This document shows positions 1 through 15,100 of a stretch of DNA of 64,000 nt, one piece after another. A program made the position numbers and the translations under genes. Every line of letters begins with the position of its first letter. Position 1 is the stretch's first letter. Source of the DNA: Botryococcus braunii (taxonomy: Eukaryota; Chlorophyta; Trebouxiophyceae); assembly GCA_002005505.1 (NCBI GenBank), contig KV908344.1, positions 478,679-542,678 on the forward strand. The letters are read 5' to 3'. The notes under the pieces are model-generated. The model was not told the DNA's origin, did no database searches, and saw nothing but the letters and a program-made list of their open reading frames with translations.

Positions 1-3564
<3,564 letters not shown>

Positions 3565-4672
3565 GGCAGGTCACGGGCGCAGCCCAGGTTTTCAATATGC
3601 GAAGCCGTGATGATCCTCTATCGACAACGTGAGTCTCAGCACCACGTACCTCACCGATTGGGACGTTGCGAGGTTACATGCAGCAGGGGAAGCTTTTATC
3701 TGCCATCACAATGCTAGCAGATGAGTCCTCAGGCTCATCGGGTGAAATCATCCACCGAAAGAGGAAGAAAGCGGAATCCAAAGTCATACGCAAGTCAGTA
3801 CACCACCACGCAACAACACACCGCGACTTTCCAACGTGATATAGATCACAGACTCTTTTGCGAGGATTTCCAAATTAAACAGAGTATGACTGGGAGCGGA
3901 GATCGATAAAGGAGCGACAGCGCGCAAACTGTACGTCGCAAGGACTCCGAAGCCTCCTTTTTCGAAACCCTCGTGAAGCAGCTTGCGCAGGATCTGAATG
4001 TTTCTAAGGAAATGTATTAGCAGAATGTGAATGTGGGACATCCCTGTGGCTGTAGGCAATTTCCGCGCGAAGCTTGCGGGACAGATGGCCTGTCGCGTTT
4101 TGAATTCAACGCCCTCGGGAAGCAAAGAGAAATCGCATTTCCCGCGATTTGGCCCGCCAGCAGGACCACGACTTGCACAAGTACTACGATTACCACTCCA
4201 TGCTTCCTCCTTGAAGGCCATTCTGAAGCTTCGTTTAATGACTTTTAGGCCTTAATAGAAAGTTTCCATCTAAAGTAGGAAGGCAGAACTCATCTTCACT
4301 TATCTTCCTTCACTAATGAGGGAGGAAGGACGGAAATGGAGGAAGAATGAGGCGATACTTCCTACTTCCAAGAAAATCATGCATTCCATCAGCTACTCCC
4401 AGCAGTCATCTGTGTGTTCTGCCTGAAAGTGGAGGAAGCCAGCGATGATTCCACCTTATTTTAAACGTGGAGTGCCTTCCAAACTTTCAGATTTTCTTCA
4501 TTTCTACTGACCATTGCCCGTCGAGGCCTGACCTAAACATATGTAATTCCAATGTAATTATAATGTATTTCATGAAGGCCCCGCATGGGGCCTTTGCATG
4601 CCTTCGCAGGGAAACTCAGCCTTTTTTGGGTGTATGACCTCCTCCCCTCCTCCTCCTCCTCCTCCTCCTCCT
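3565..4672. other. Upstream region of the G8 gene, no gene recognised
   Basis: This holds the presumed promoter and 5' leader of the minus-strand G8 gene. A 145-codon minus reading frame at 3784-4221 has no recognisable domain, and I do not call it a gene. Bases 4270-4480 are rich in GGAAG and CTTCC words, mildly low in complexity. Confidence 0.5.
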
Positions 4673-5273
4673 CCTCCTTCTTCTTCTTCTTCTTCTTCTT
4701 CTTCTTCTTCTTCTTCTTCTTCTTCTTCTTCTTCTTCTTCTTCTTCTTCTTCTTCTTCTTCTTCTTCTTCTTCTCCTCCCTCTTCTCCTTCTTCTTCTCC
4801 TCCTCCGCGGCCGCCTCCTCCTCCTCCTCCTAGGCCTCCTCCTCCTCCTCCTCCTCCGCCTCCTCCTCCTCCTCCTAGGCCTCCTCCTCCTCCTCCTCCT
4901 CCTCCTGCTCCTCCGCCTCCTCCTCGTCCTCCTCCTCCTCCTCCTCCTCCTCCTCCTCCTCCTCCTCCTCCTCCTCCTCCTCCTCCTCCTCCTCCTTCTT
5001 CTTCTTCTTCTTCTTCTTCTTCTTCTTCTTCTTCTTCTTCTTCTTCTTCTCCTCCCTCTTCTCCTTCTTCTTCTCCTCCTCCGCGGCCGCCTCCTCCTCC
5101 TCCTCCTAGGCCTCCTCCTCCTCCTCCTCCTCCTCCTCCGCCTCCTCCTCCTCCTCCTAGGCCTCCTCCTCCTCCTCCTCCTCCTCCTCCTCCGGATCCT
5201 CCTCCTCCTCCTCCTCCTCCTCCTCCGCCTCCTCCTCGTCCTCCTCCTCCTCCTAGGCCTCCTCCTCCTCTTA

Positions 5274-5306
<33 letters not shown>

Positions 5307-5372
5307 CTCCTCCTCCGCCTCCTCCTCCTCTTAGGCCTCCTCCTCCTCCTCCTCCGCCTCCTCCTCCTACCT
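4673..5372. repeat. 700-bp TTC/TCC polypyrimidine tract with an internal duplication
   Basis: The plus strand is almost wholly pyrimidine for about 700 bp. A TTC block (about 4678-4772) is followed by TCC blocks broken by CCTAGG, CCGCGG and CCGGATCC words. The TTC block, a CTCCCTCTTCTCCTTC bridge and the GCGGCCGC-containing flank occur twice, near 4700-4850 and 4995-5115, showing a segmental duplication within the tract. Reading frames over it (poly-Pro/Ser and poly-Arg) are repeat artefacts. Confidence 0.95.
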
Positions 5373-5561
5373 ACCTTCCTTCCTTCCTTTCTACAGCTGT
5401 CCCCACACCCCACACAGTCCTTCCGGTGCAGTTTAAGTAAAGGATCTGCGGTCGAAATTTGCCTTGCAGGGCAAATGCTTGCCTTCCATTGAGCGTCAAC
5501 GTTGGTCAAGATCTGGACCATTGGTGGATCTAGAGCTCGGACACGGCAGCTGATGCTGTAA

Positions 5562-5690
5562 ATCGGGTCACTGGGACCATTTTAAAATTGGGTGTCTTAG
5601 CTGCCATGGGGTCACTGGGATCACTGGGTGTCTTAGCTGCCAATGGGGTTACTGGGGCCATTTTAAAATGGGTGTCTTAGCTGCCACTGT
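5562..5690 (+). repeat. Three-copy tandem repeat
   Basis: The words GGGTCACTGGGACCATTTTA and GGGTGTCTTAGCTGCC recur three times with small indels. No gene is associated. Confidence 0.75.
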
Positions 5691-5763
5691 AAAATACATA
5701 CAGGTATGTGCCCAGGAAATATCATTTTGGAAACCAGGCCTGGGGGCCCTAGGGGCGTCTCAG

Positions 5764-5854
<91 letters not shown>
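5764..5854. repeat. (GT)n microsatellite, left half split by element A
   Basis: The run ends exactly at the outer end of the LTR of element A. The same motif resumes at 20697, so the element inserted inside one microsatellite. The last five bases, GTGTG, are the target-site duplication. Confidence 0.95.
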
Positions 5855-5859
<5 letters not shown>

Positions 5860-6548
5860 GGTTATGGGCTTGGCGTATTCCTGTGTGGTGGCCGCACGGA
5901 GGGTGTTAGACCAGTGTCGGCTCTACTGTGCGAAGAGAAGTAGAGAAGGAGACACTGTCAATCAAGGACTGATTGGCAACGTGAGTGAAGCACCCGAAGT
6001 GCTGTGATAGTCCCAATCAAGTCTATTACAACATGCACTCTATCACTCTCGTAACAACGGAATTCAAACTACCCTAGTCTGTTCTCACTCAGTTATGGGC
6101 AGTCTCATTGTCCGATGAACGGAAAGTCAAGCACATACACCTAACATGATAAACTAAAAGCATTCAGAGCCTCAAACAAGCTATCCTAACTACACACACA
6201 TTACCTGTGTGGTGGCAGCACGGAGGGTGTTAGACCAGTGTCGGCTCTACTGTGCGAAGAGAAGTAGAGAAGGAGACACTGTCAATCAAGGACTGATTGG
6301 CAACGTGAGTGAAGCACCCGAAGTGCTGTGATAGTCCCAATCAAGTGCCTTGCCTAGTTGCGCAGCCACCACTACCTTCTCGCAACAAACGTGTGTGTAA
6401 CTTGCGTTATTGCTATCCACATTCAAATGTACATCACCTAGTGCTGAGTCACGTCTCTGCCCTATTTGTCTTGTATTATTGTCTCTGGCGGAATTGCCAA
6501 TATTACTCCTCTGAGGGAAAGGCACTAATATTATTATCTATTACAACA
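5855..6548 (-). repeat. 3' LTR of element A
   Basis: The LTR is 694 bp and pairs with 20003-20696. It contains an internal 143-bp direct repeat at 5880-6022 and 6204-6346. In element orientation the upstream copy ends CACAG/GTAATG and the downstream copy ends CACAGGAATACG. The 11-mer that begins the LTR (TGTTGTAATAG) also occurs immediately before the downstream copy, at 6023-6033. Confidence 0.95.
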
Positions 6549-6564
6549 CTTCCCCTTGCCTTTT
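6549..6564 (-). promoter_or_regulatory. Polypurine tract of element A
   Basis: On the minus strand GGCAAGGGGAAG directly precedes the 3' LTR. The same word precedes the 3' LTRs of B and F. It is the expected plus-strand primer. Confidence 0.85.
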
Positions 6565-6565
6565 C

Positions 6566-9500
6566 TCACAGAAACTTAGCAAGTCCCAGTGAGTTACGAT
6601 GACCCTGAAACACCAACTTAACCAATGGATTGGTAAAGATGTCAGCTATGTTTCTAGCAGATTGAACATATTTAAAGTCAACCTGCCCCTTTGCAGTAGC
6701 TTCACGTGCAAAATGACAGCTTATTGCAATGTGTTTTGTGTGTTTTGAATACACAGGATTCCTCAGATGATTGATGCACCCTTGGTTATCACAATGGATT
6801 TTCACTATCCAAGGCAATACTCCAATTTCCTCCAGGAATCCTCTCAACCAGTTAGCCTCCTTCACTACAGCACTTGCTGCCATGAACTCAGCTTCTACTG
6901 TTGATGTGGCTACAGCAGATTGCTTCTTGCTCCCCCACACCACAGCACCTCCAAATACAGTAAGGACAAAACCGGTGGTGGAAAACCGGTGGTCTTGATC
7001 ACCCCCATAATCTGCATCAACATATCCCTCCAACTCTGTTTCTTTTCCACCAAGGATCAGAACCAGGTCTCGGGTTCCCTTGAGATATTTAAGCACACGG
7101 ACTGCCTCATTCCAGTGAGCTGTGGTGGGGGACATACGATACCGAGACAACACTCCTACAGCCTGAGCTATATCAGGACGAGTTGTGTTTGCTATATACA
7201 GTAGGGATCCTACGAGCTCACAATAACGATGCCCGGGAGGAAGGAGACTCCCAGCACCAATACTATTACTCCCATCCTTGGGAGCTGGCATCTGAGACAT
7301 CACAAAATCTTTTGTCATTGGGGTGTCTGGCCCAACTGACTCAAGATCTAAGCCAAACTTCTCCACGAGTGCATCTATTTTGGGAATGCAGCTCAAGGAG
7401 ATTAGCCCTTTTTCTCTATCTCTTGTTACCTGACATCCCAAGAAGTCTTTCACCTCTCCCAAATCATGAATGGTGAATTCCTTCTTGAGAAGTCCTTTTA
7501 CTCTCTCAACCTCTGACATTCCTTTGGACACAATCAGGAGATCATCAACATATATCAGCACATAGGATTTACCACCATCCTCGGAGCATTTCACATACAC
7601 ACCAGCATCACTCATACACACCTCATACCCCATGATTTCCAGCTTCTCATTCAGGGTTTTATGCCAAGCACGAGGAGCTTGCTTCAGGCCATACAGGGCC
7701 TTCTTCAAGCGACACACAGTATTGCGATCACCATTCTCAAAACCTGGAGGTTGTGTGACGTACACTTCCTCCTCCAATTCTCCATTTAGGAAGGCAGTCT
7801 TGACATCTACCTGATGAATTTCAAGCCCCTCTCTGGCAGCAACTGCCAGTAATGCTCTCCTGGCCCCATAGCTGCTGGTTGGTGCAAACACCTCCATGAC
7901 ATCTACTCCAGGGATTTGCCTGCATCCCTGTGCTACTAATCTAGCCTTAAATCTCACCACATTTCCATGAGCATCCATCTTCACTGAGAAGATCCAATGC
8001 ACAGGAATTACTTTGTGACCATGAGGTCTTGGAACATACTCCATAACCTCATGGGTATCAAGTGAATTCTGTTCTTCTTGCATGGCAGCCTTCCAATATT
8101 CCCACTGTGGGGACATTTGAGCCTCTCTTAAATTAGAGGGAACATGAATCTTGCCAAATCTTACACCAGTGTACTTCCCCTCATTTTCCTGACTCTTTGG
8201 AGATTTGTCACTTGTAACATCCGAACCCACTACTCTTCCACTGACACTCGCTGCACTACAGCTAGCAATTCTCTCAGCAATGTCTGGGTTCTCTCTCATT
8301 CTTCTCTCTCTGGAGGATTCACACTGTGCACTGCTCAGCTTAGTGCTCCTCACACTCCCATCATCTTCCCAAGCACAGGTACCTCCCAAGAAGCCTTTGT
8401 AATCAGGATACTTTCCACACTGTCTGGGCTTCTGGTTCACCTCCACATTCACACACTTACATGCCACTTGGGGCTCTGGCTCCAAGGGTCTCTCACAGGC
8501 AGTTGAGGAGGAGCACTGTGCAGTGCTGAGCTTCCCCTCATCCTCATATTGGGAGAGTCCGGAACTCTCACACTTTGTCACTTTAGGATGTGACCTCTCG
8601 TCCCTCACAGGATCCTCCCATGCACATGTACCTCTCAGCTTGCACTGGTAGTTTGGCACACTCTCACGTTGTCTGTGCAGCTGATTCACCTCCTCATCAT
8701 GTCTCTTACATGGGTACTGGGAGGCTGTCCCAGTACTGCTCTCACAAGCATTACTGACTTTTCCTGAGAAGTTAGGGACGCACTTCTCAGGTCTGTGGCT
8801 GTCACCACTTTCCCTCCCCTGTTCACGTGGCAGGAGAAGGGAGCCAGTCTCTCTCAAATCAGATTCATCCCTTACAAACATCTCATTCACTGGACAGGAC
8901 CCTTCCATGCAACTCAGCTCCCCGGGACCATTTTCAGCCGAGTTTGTGGCTGCTCCTCTCACAGCACTAACATTCAGAGCAGGTCTCTCATGGTGAAGTC
9001 CCTCTGCCTGCACTTCCCCTGGTCCCAGTGACAGTGTGTCACTTTCAGTAATGCCCTCTTCTCCCTTGCACTCTCCCACCTGCTGTGACAGCAGGAGTTC
9101 CTTGGTTTGGGTACGTTGCTCAAGCCTTTGAGCCCGGGTTAAACCACCCGAAGGTAAATTAGGATTCTTCAGTGCGGCAGGCCTCAGCAACTCCTGGGCT
9201 CGCAGCATTTGTTGCTGTTGTTCGTTGTCAGGAAGAGTGCCACGAGCCAGCTCCAGTGCTGCCTCAGTGGTCTGTCGGATGTTCTGCGGGTCTCCCTCTC
9301 TTCGATGATCAGGCTCGGGCTCAGCCTTCTCAGGGGGTTCTTGGCCGTCTGGAACAGTGGTCTGCTGTAGATTAGGAGCTGGTTCTGCCTTGCATTCTGC
9401 TTCCTGGGTCTCTGCCTCAGCAGACCTTGGACTGGGAGAGATAACTGACACAGGGAACTAACGGGAAGCATGGTTCTCAGAGGGACTGGGGCACTGGAAC

Positions 9501-10812
9501 TCCAGGGATTGGGTTGGAAGTCCACTCATGCCAAATCTGGAGGCTCCCCTGAGATGTTCCACAAAGACAACATCCCTACTCTCTCTCCAAACCCCTCCCC
9601 CCATGTATATACTGTAGGCTTTGGAAGATGCAGAATATCCTGTGAGCATGCCTGGAGCAGTTTTGGGGGCACATACAGGTCTCTGCACGTCTGGCACGTG
9701 GACATAAGCCAAGCAGCCCCAAGTGCGCAGAAGTGACACATCTGGCTTGTAACCCCAAAATAATTCAAGAGGAGTAAGGTTCCTGCCTGAACAAGGGCCC
9801 ATATTAAGTAGGGTACAGGCTGTCTCGAGCGCCTCCTTCCAGAGAGTTGGGCTTGCTGCTGCGAAGGCAAGGATAGTCCGGGTTCTCTCCTTCAGCGTGC
9901 GGTTTGCTCGTTCTGCTACTCCATTTTGCTGTGGGGTGTAGGGGGCTGAGGTCTCCAGCTTAGTTCCCTGAGATGCACAGAACTCCTTGAACTTGGCGTT
10001 AATAAATTCTGTGCCCCGATCACATCTGATGCACTTCACTGTCGTTTTCCTTTGGGTTTGCCAGTATACTAAAAGGTCTCTGACTGCAGCACTTATGGTG
10101 TCCTTGGATTTAACTGGAATGACAGCTTTCCACTGTGAGGATTCATCCACCACTGTAACCCACAGACGTTCCCCAGTAATGGCTGCAGGAGTGATGGGAC
10201 CCACTGTGTCAATGTGCACTCTGTCAAGGGGTTCAAGGGCAGGTCTGCTGCTAGTCCCGAAAGAGGGTCTGGCTGTCTTTCCCTCAATACATGCCTCACA
10301 GTGCACTGGACAATTATCACAAGGGAAGAGGGAAGTGTCAATTCCAGTCACCAGTTCTTCCTTTGCAAGGCGCTGCATCCATGGTTCTCCTGGGTGTCCC
10401 ATCCTGCTGTGCCACAAGTAGCGTCTGGAGCAGTTGTGAGACGTGTTGCTGGATTTTGAGGTCTTGGCTGCATTGACAGTCAGCTTGGGGCGACTGCTTC
10501 CCCTGACTGCCACTAAATGATGGATATAGTACAGGCCCGTTTCAGCAACAACAGAAACCCTCCAACTGTTTGGACCACTGACATGCACGAATGCCCCAAC
10601 ACTGTCTGTGTGGAATACTGCACCATCCCTTAAGGCAGCTGAGACAGACAGGATATTTGTACTGGCTGAAGGAACACATTGCACGTGGTGAATCCAAAAA
10701 GGAATGCCTTGGGGGCTTAAGACACAGACTGATCCAGAGGCAATAATGCTCCCAGTAGCATTAGATGTAGCTAGATGCAATGGAATTGGTTTGGAATGAA
10801 CAGTGGGATTAT
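6566..10812 (-). pseudogene. Element A pol: protease remnant, integrase, RT and RNase H, interrupted
   Basis: The segment starts at the point of the element B insertion and carries the GAG-pre-integrase motif (LWHSRMGHPG with C-x-C-x-H-C-x2-C residues) and an integrase core (RVHIDTVGP, RCDRGTEF, NGVAERANRT). A stop codon TAG at 9458-9460 follows in frame. After it come a roughly 400-residue Cys-containing linker, a copia RT (RFKARLVAQGCRQ, VDVKTAFLNG, LKQAPRAWH, YVDDLLIVSK) and RNase H (YVDADYGGD, SSTVEAEFMA-like, CDNQGC). The frame is the same on both sides of the stop, so one nonsense change separates the two parts. Together with the gag part at 18230-19387, less the insertion, the frame is continuous apart from that stop. 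Confidence 0.93.
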
Positions 10813-11504
10813 TGTTATATTGGATGAGTTATTTATGCCTTTCCCTCAGTGGAGTAATAGTGGCTATTCCGTCAGTGACAATAATAAATGACTAATATGG
10901 GCGAAACTACAAAGACTTAGCGGTTAGGAACAATTTGAATGAAGATAAAGATAACGCAAGTTACAGACACGTTTAGTGCAGGAAGGTAGTGGTGCTAGCA
11001 CGGAGAGGCAAGGCACTTGTTTGGGACTTCACAAGCACTCCGGGTGTTTCCTTAAAGTTGCCCAATCAGTCCTTGATTGTTCATGTTCTAGACTCTACTC
11101 TTCGTCACACAGTAGAGCGAACTTTGACTCACACCCTCCGTGCCGCCACTGCACAGGTAACGTGATGGTGAATAGATTGGGAGATTTGAGGCTTTGTTGA
11201 CCTCAATATTTCGTGTTATGTGTATGTGCTTGGCTATCTTATCATCGGACAATGAGATTGATCCTTTCTGAGTACGTACCAGTTAGGATAGTTTGAATTC
11301 CGTTGTTAAGAGAGAGCAAGTGAGCAATTGTAATAGACTTGTTTGGGACTTCACAAGCACTCCGGGTGTTTCCTTAAAGTTGCCCAATCAGTCCTTGATT
11401 GTTCATGTTCTAGACTCTACTCTTCGTCAGACAGTAGAGCGAACTTTGACTCACACCCTCCGTGCCGCCACTGCACAGGAATACGCCAAGCCCATAACCT
11501 AACA
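10813..11504 (+). repeat. 5' LTR of element B
   Basis: The LTR starts TGTTATATTGG and ends CCTAACA. It holds the 143-bp internal direct repeat at 11015-11157 and 11337-11479. The 180-bp spacer starting with the last G of copy 1 begins GTAACG and ends TAATAG right before copy 2, so it has GT...AG ends. Confidence 0.95.
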
Positions 11505-11525
11505 GGTTATGGGCCCACCACTCTC
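11505..11525 (+). promoter_or_regulatory. Primer binding site of B (initiator tRNA-Met half)
   Basis: GGTTATGGGCCCACCAC follows the LTR with no gap. Its complement, GTGGTGGGCCCATAACC, matches the anticodon arm of plant initiator tRNA-Met (known sequence, from memory), not its 3' CCA end. Drosophila copia is known to prime from a 5' half of this tRNA. The LTR end carries the inverted copy GCCCATAACC at 11490-11499, so a 10-bp stem with a 5-nt loop can form over the PBS. Confidence 0.8.
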
Positions 11526-11572
11526 CCGTTGAGTGTGTGTGGCTGGCTCAAGAATCGGAGACGAGAAGCTGT

Positions 11573-12070
11573 ATGGCCAAGCGCCGCAGATCGAAGCAGA
11601 CTGCTCGCAAGACTACCAACGTCGACGTTCCTGCTCGGTTAAGAACCGGTCCACCTTCGTACAACGATAGAATCAGAAACGGAGGACAGCAAGGAGATCG
11701 GACTCCTCACGAACGGGCTGCCATTGTAAAAGACTACGTGTTTCATCTGTACGTTGGACGACCTCTCCCCCTGCCAGCGTGGTTTGGTTCAAGATTTCCC
11801 ACGTATCCAGCATACAAGTTCACTCCTTGGGAACAATCATTCGTTAATTTGGAACCAGGTTTCATCACCAAAGAGAAATTTCGGAGGTATTGTAGTGTAA
11901 CGAAGTGGCTCAACAGAGAGCAAGAATTTGCTGAGCACACTGCATATTTGGCGGTTGAGTCTGCACTGGCAACTATTCCAGTGAAGGCCTTTCAGGATGT
12001 GCTGATTCCTAACATTCGTGACGAGTCTGAGTGGGAAACTGATTCAGACCTTGAAGGCATTGTGGAGTAA
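11573..12070 (+). CDS. Extra upstream ORF of copia element B (165 aa), unknown function
   Basis: This intact 165-codon frame lies between the PBS and gag. It starts ATG 48 nt after the PBS and ends TAA 51 nt before gag. It is in the same frame as gag but separated by several stops. The N-terminus is strongly basic (MAKRRRSKQTARK), the middle is rich in aromatic and proline residues (LPLPAWFGSRFPTYPAYKF) and the C-terminus is acidic (ESEWETDSDLEG). The copy in element A is the same length and differs at six residues. I recognise no domain. It stays open although pol of the same element is broken, which suggests recent selection or simply youth. It could be an accessory nucleic-acid-binding protein; that is a guess from the charge pattern. 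Confidence 0.75.
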   Translation: MAKRRRSKQTARKTTNVDVPARLRTGPPSYNDRIRNGGQQGDRTPHERAAIVKDYVFHLYVGRPLPLPAWFGSRFPTYPAYKFTPWEQSFVNLEPGFITKEKFRRYCSVTKWLNREQEFAEHTAYLAVESALATIPVKAFQDVLIPNIRDESEWETDSDLEGIVE

Positions 12071-12121
12071 GTGGTTTAAGTGTACCTCTGACGCTAGAAA
12101 CTGACATTCAGTGTGCACACT

Positions 12122-15100
12122 ATGACTTCTAAGAAGAAGAGTCAGTCATCTAGTGGAACCTCTGCGTCTGTGAGTGAGACCACTACCTCAACACCTGTGA
12201 GAGAGCCTTGCACTCCCAGCACATCCAGGGGAGAAGGTGATGAGTTGCCAAAGGTGATTCCTACACTTGTGAAGGTACATATCAAGCTAAAAGAAAAGGG
12301 ACACAACATTATGATTTGGAAGAATGCGTACCTTGCAACAAATGAGGCCAAGGGATCACTGCCTGCAGTACTTGAGGACATGCCTGGGACCACGCATGAT
12401 GCTGCAGCACTGCTGTTGCTGAATGAATCTGTACCCGAAGAGTGGCACGGGGAATTATCTGATTTATCCTCTGCATATGTTGCATATGAATATATCTGTA
12501 GGAAGTTCATTGGGGGTTATAATCTCCAAGCCAACATGGACTGGCTGTTGGAGATGAGTCAGGGGATGAAGCACGACGAGACCATTTCCCAATATGTGAG
12601 TCGCATGCTGAATCTGAAGGCATGTCTTCAGAGGAATAATCATCCTCTTCTGGATAGCTTTGTAGCTACCCAAATTGTGCAGGGTCTACCTGAAGCAGCC
12701 AAGGAGACAGGCAGCCTGTCAACAGCAGCAGGGACCCCACTCAACAAGCTGGCAGACCTGCTGAGGACCACAGCCGTTGCTCTGGGGTTTGATGAGACTG
12801 CCCCACGTCAGCCACGAGTTTTGGCTGTTCCTCAGGGCAGCAACAGAGTCAGCACCCCTGGAGCATTCAGTGGAGCCAGTCCTTCGCCTTCAACCGGACA
12901 GTCTGATTCCAAGGGAGTTTGCAACTACTGCAATAAAAAGGGCCATTATTGGAGAGACTGCAGAAAGAGGCGCAGGGACGAGGAGACACAGAGGAACGTG
13001 GTGGCAGCTGTCCAACAGCTGCAAGGCATGTGGCCTCAGGGCCAGCCATCTATGGGTGGACACCATCCCCCAGTAGCCCAACTGGCCCATCATGGTGCAG
13101 ATGCCTTCCCTGCTTGGTTTCAGCCTCCTGCTCCACCTCCACCTCCTCCTGAAGGTATGCTGTACACAATATCTCACAATGTCCTGGACAGTACGATCAG
13201 TAAACCCCTGCAGCACTCCTGGCTGGTTGACAGTGGGGCCTCGGTCCACCTAGTAAATGACGTGGCATTGCTGCATAACCCTATCATCCATGCCAAACCA
13301 ATTCCCCTGCACTTGGCCACCTCTGATGCCACTGGGTGTATTATTGCATATGGGTCAGTCTGCATTTTGAGCCCGCAACGCATTCCCCTCTGGATCCATC
13401 ATGTGCAGTGTGTCCCTTCAGCTACCACCAACATCCTGTCAGTATCTGCTGCCCTTAGGGATGGTGCAGTATTCCAAACAGACAATGTGGGTGCCTTTTC
13501 GTATGTCAGTGGACCAAACCACTGGAGAGCTCAGGTCACTGCAGAGATGGGACTGTACTACATTCATAGTGTAGTTGCAGTGAGAGGAACCAGCACATCA
13601 AAGCATGCAGCCAGTGCAACCAAACAGCTAAAATCCAGTACCTTATCACACAGCTGTGCCAAACGTTACTTGTGGCATAGCAGAATGGGACACCCTGGAG
13701 AAACGTGGATGCAGCGTCTTGCTAAGGAGAACCTGGTGACTGGGATTGACACCTCCCTCTCTCCCTGCACTGATTGCCCGGTACACTGTGAAGCGTGTAT
13801 TGAAGGAAAGACTGCCAGACCCTCTTTCGGAATCAGTACCAGACCTGCCTTGGAACCTCTGGATCGAGTACACATAGATACTGTGGGTCCTATTACACCT
13901 GCAGCCATTACTGGTGAACGTTTGTGGGTTACTGTACTGGATGAAGCCTCTCAGTGGAAAGCAGTTATTCCAGTAAAGTCCAAAGACACCATCAGTGCAG
14001 CTGTCAGGGACTTACTTGTTTACTGGCAGACGCAACGAAAAACCACTGTGAAGTGTGTCAGATGTGACAGAGGAACTGAATTTGTTAATGCCCGGTTCAA
14101 GGAGTTCTGTGCCTCCCAGGGGACTAAGCTGGAGACCTCTGCCCCGTACACCCCACAGCAGAATGGAGCAGCTGAACGAGCCAACCGAACCCTGAAGGAA
14201 AGAACCCGGACTATCCTGAGCTTTGCTGCTGCCAGTCCCACCCTCTAGAAAGAAGCCCTGGAGACAGCATGCACCCTGCTTAACATGGGCCCAAGCACAG
14301 GCAGGGACCTTACCCCCTTTGAATTGTTCTGGGGATATAAGCCTGATGTCTCACTCCTGCGCACATGGGGTTGCCTTGTATATGTGCATATCCCAGATGT
14401 CCAGAGGCCAGTCTTTGCACCAAAAACTGTGCCAGGAATGCTCACCGGTTATTCAGCCTCCTCCAAAGCCTATCGGATATACATGGGTGGGGGTATATGG
14501 CGAGAGAGCAGAGATGTCATCTTTGTGGAGCATCTCAGAGGGGCCTCTCGTGTTGGTCTCAGTGTGACTCCTGCTCAGTCTGAGGAATTTCTGTCCCCTG
14601 TTCCCTCTGAAACCAGCACTACCAAACAGCACCCAGAGCCAGTTAAGGTATCCTGTGGAGACGACAGTGAGGCAGAGATCCAGGACTCATCAGTTGAGAC
14701 AGTGCATCCACACGTTTCCCAGGAAGACACAGACTCAGAACGTCCAGGACCCTCTAGGAAGGCTGAGCCCGAGCCTGACCCCCAGAGATCCACTGCTCCC
14801 GCGGAGATCCGAAGGACCATCGAAGCAGCTCTGGACCTGGCCCGCGGCACTCATTCGGACTCTGGACTACAGCAACAAATGATGCGAGCTCAAGAGTCTC
14901 TCAGACCGACCAGCCTGGAAAATTCCAATTTGGCTGCTGATGGGCTAACAAGAGCCCAGAGGCATGAGCAACGAACACTTGCAAGAGAACTCCTGCTGTC
15001 ACAGGAGGTGGGAGAGAGCAGAGACAAAGTGGGGCTAACAGAAAGTGACACACAGTCACAGGGACCAGGGGAAGTGCAGATAGATGGGTGCCAGTCTGAG

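Noticed and set aside
3784..4221. A 145-codon minus-strand frame as a gene
   Set aside because: No recognisable domain; composition is ordinary non-coding. I leave it open.
4598..5521. Poly-Pro/Ser and poly-Arg frames of about 300 codons
   Set aside because: Products of the TTC/TCC tract with no unique sequence.
11490..11525. A tRNA gene or tRNA-derived SINE at the tRNA-like word
   Set aside because: Only the anticodon-arm piece is present and it sits exactly at the LTR/PBS junction, so it is a primer site.
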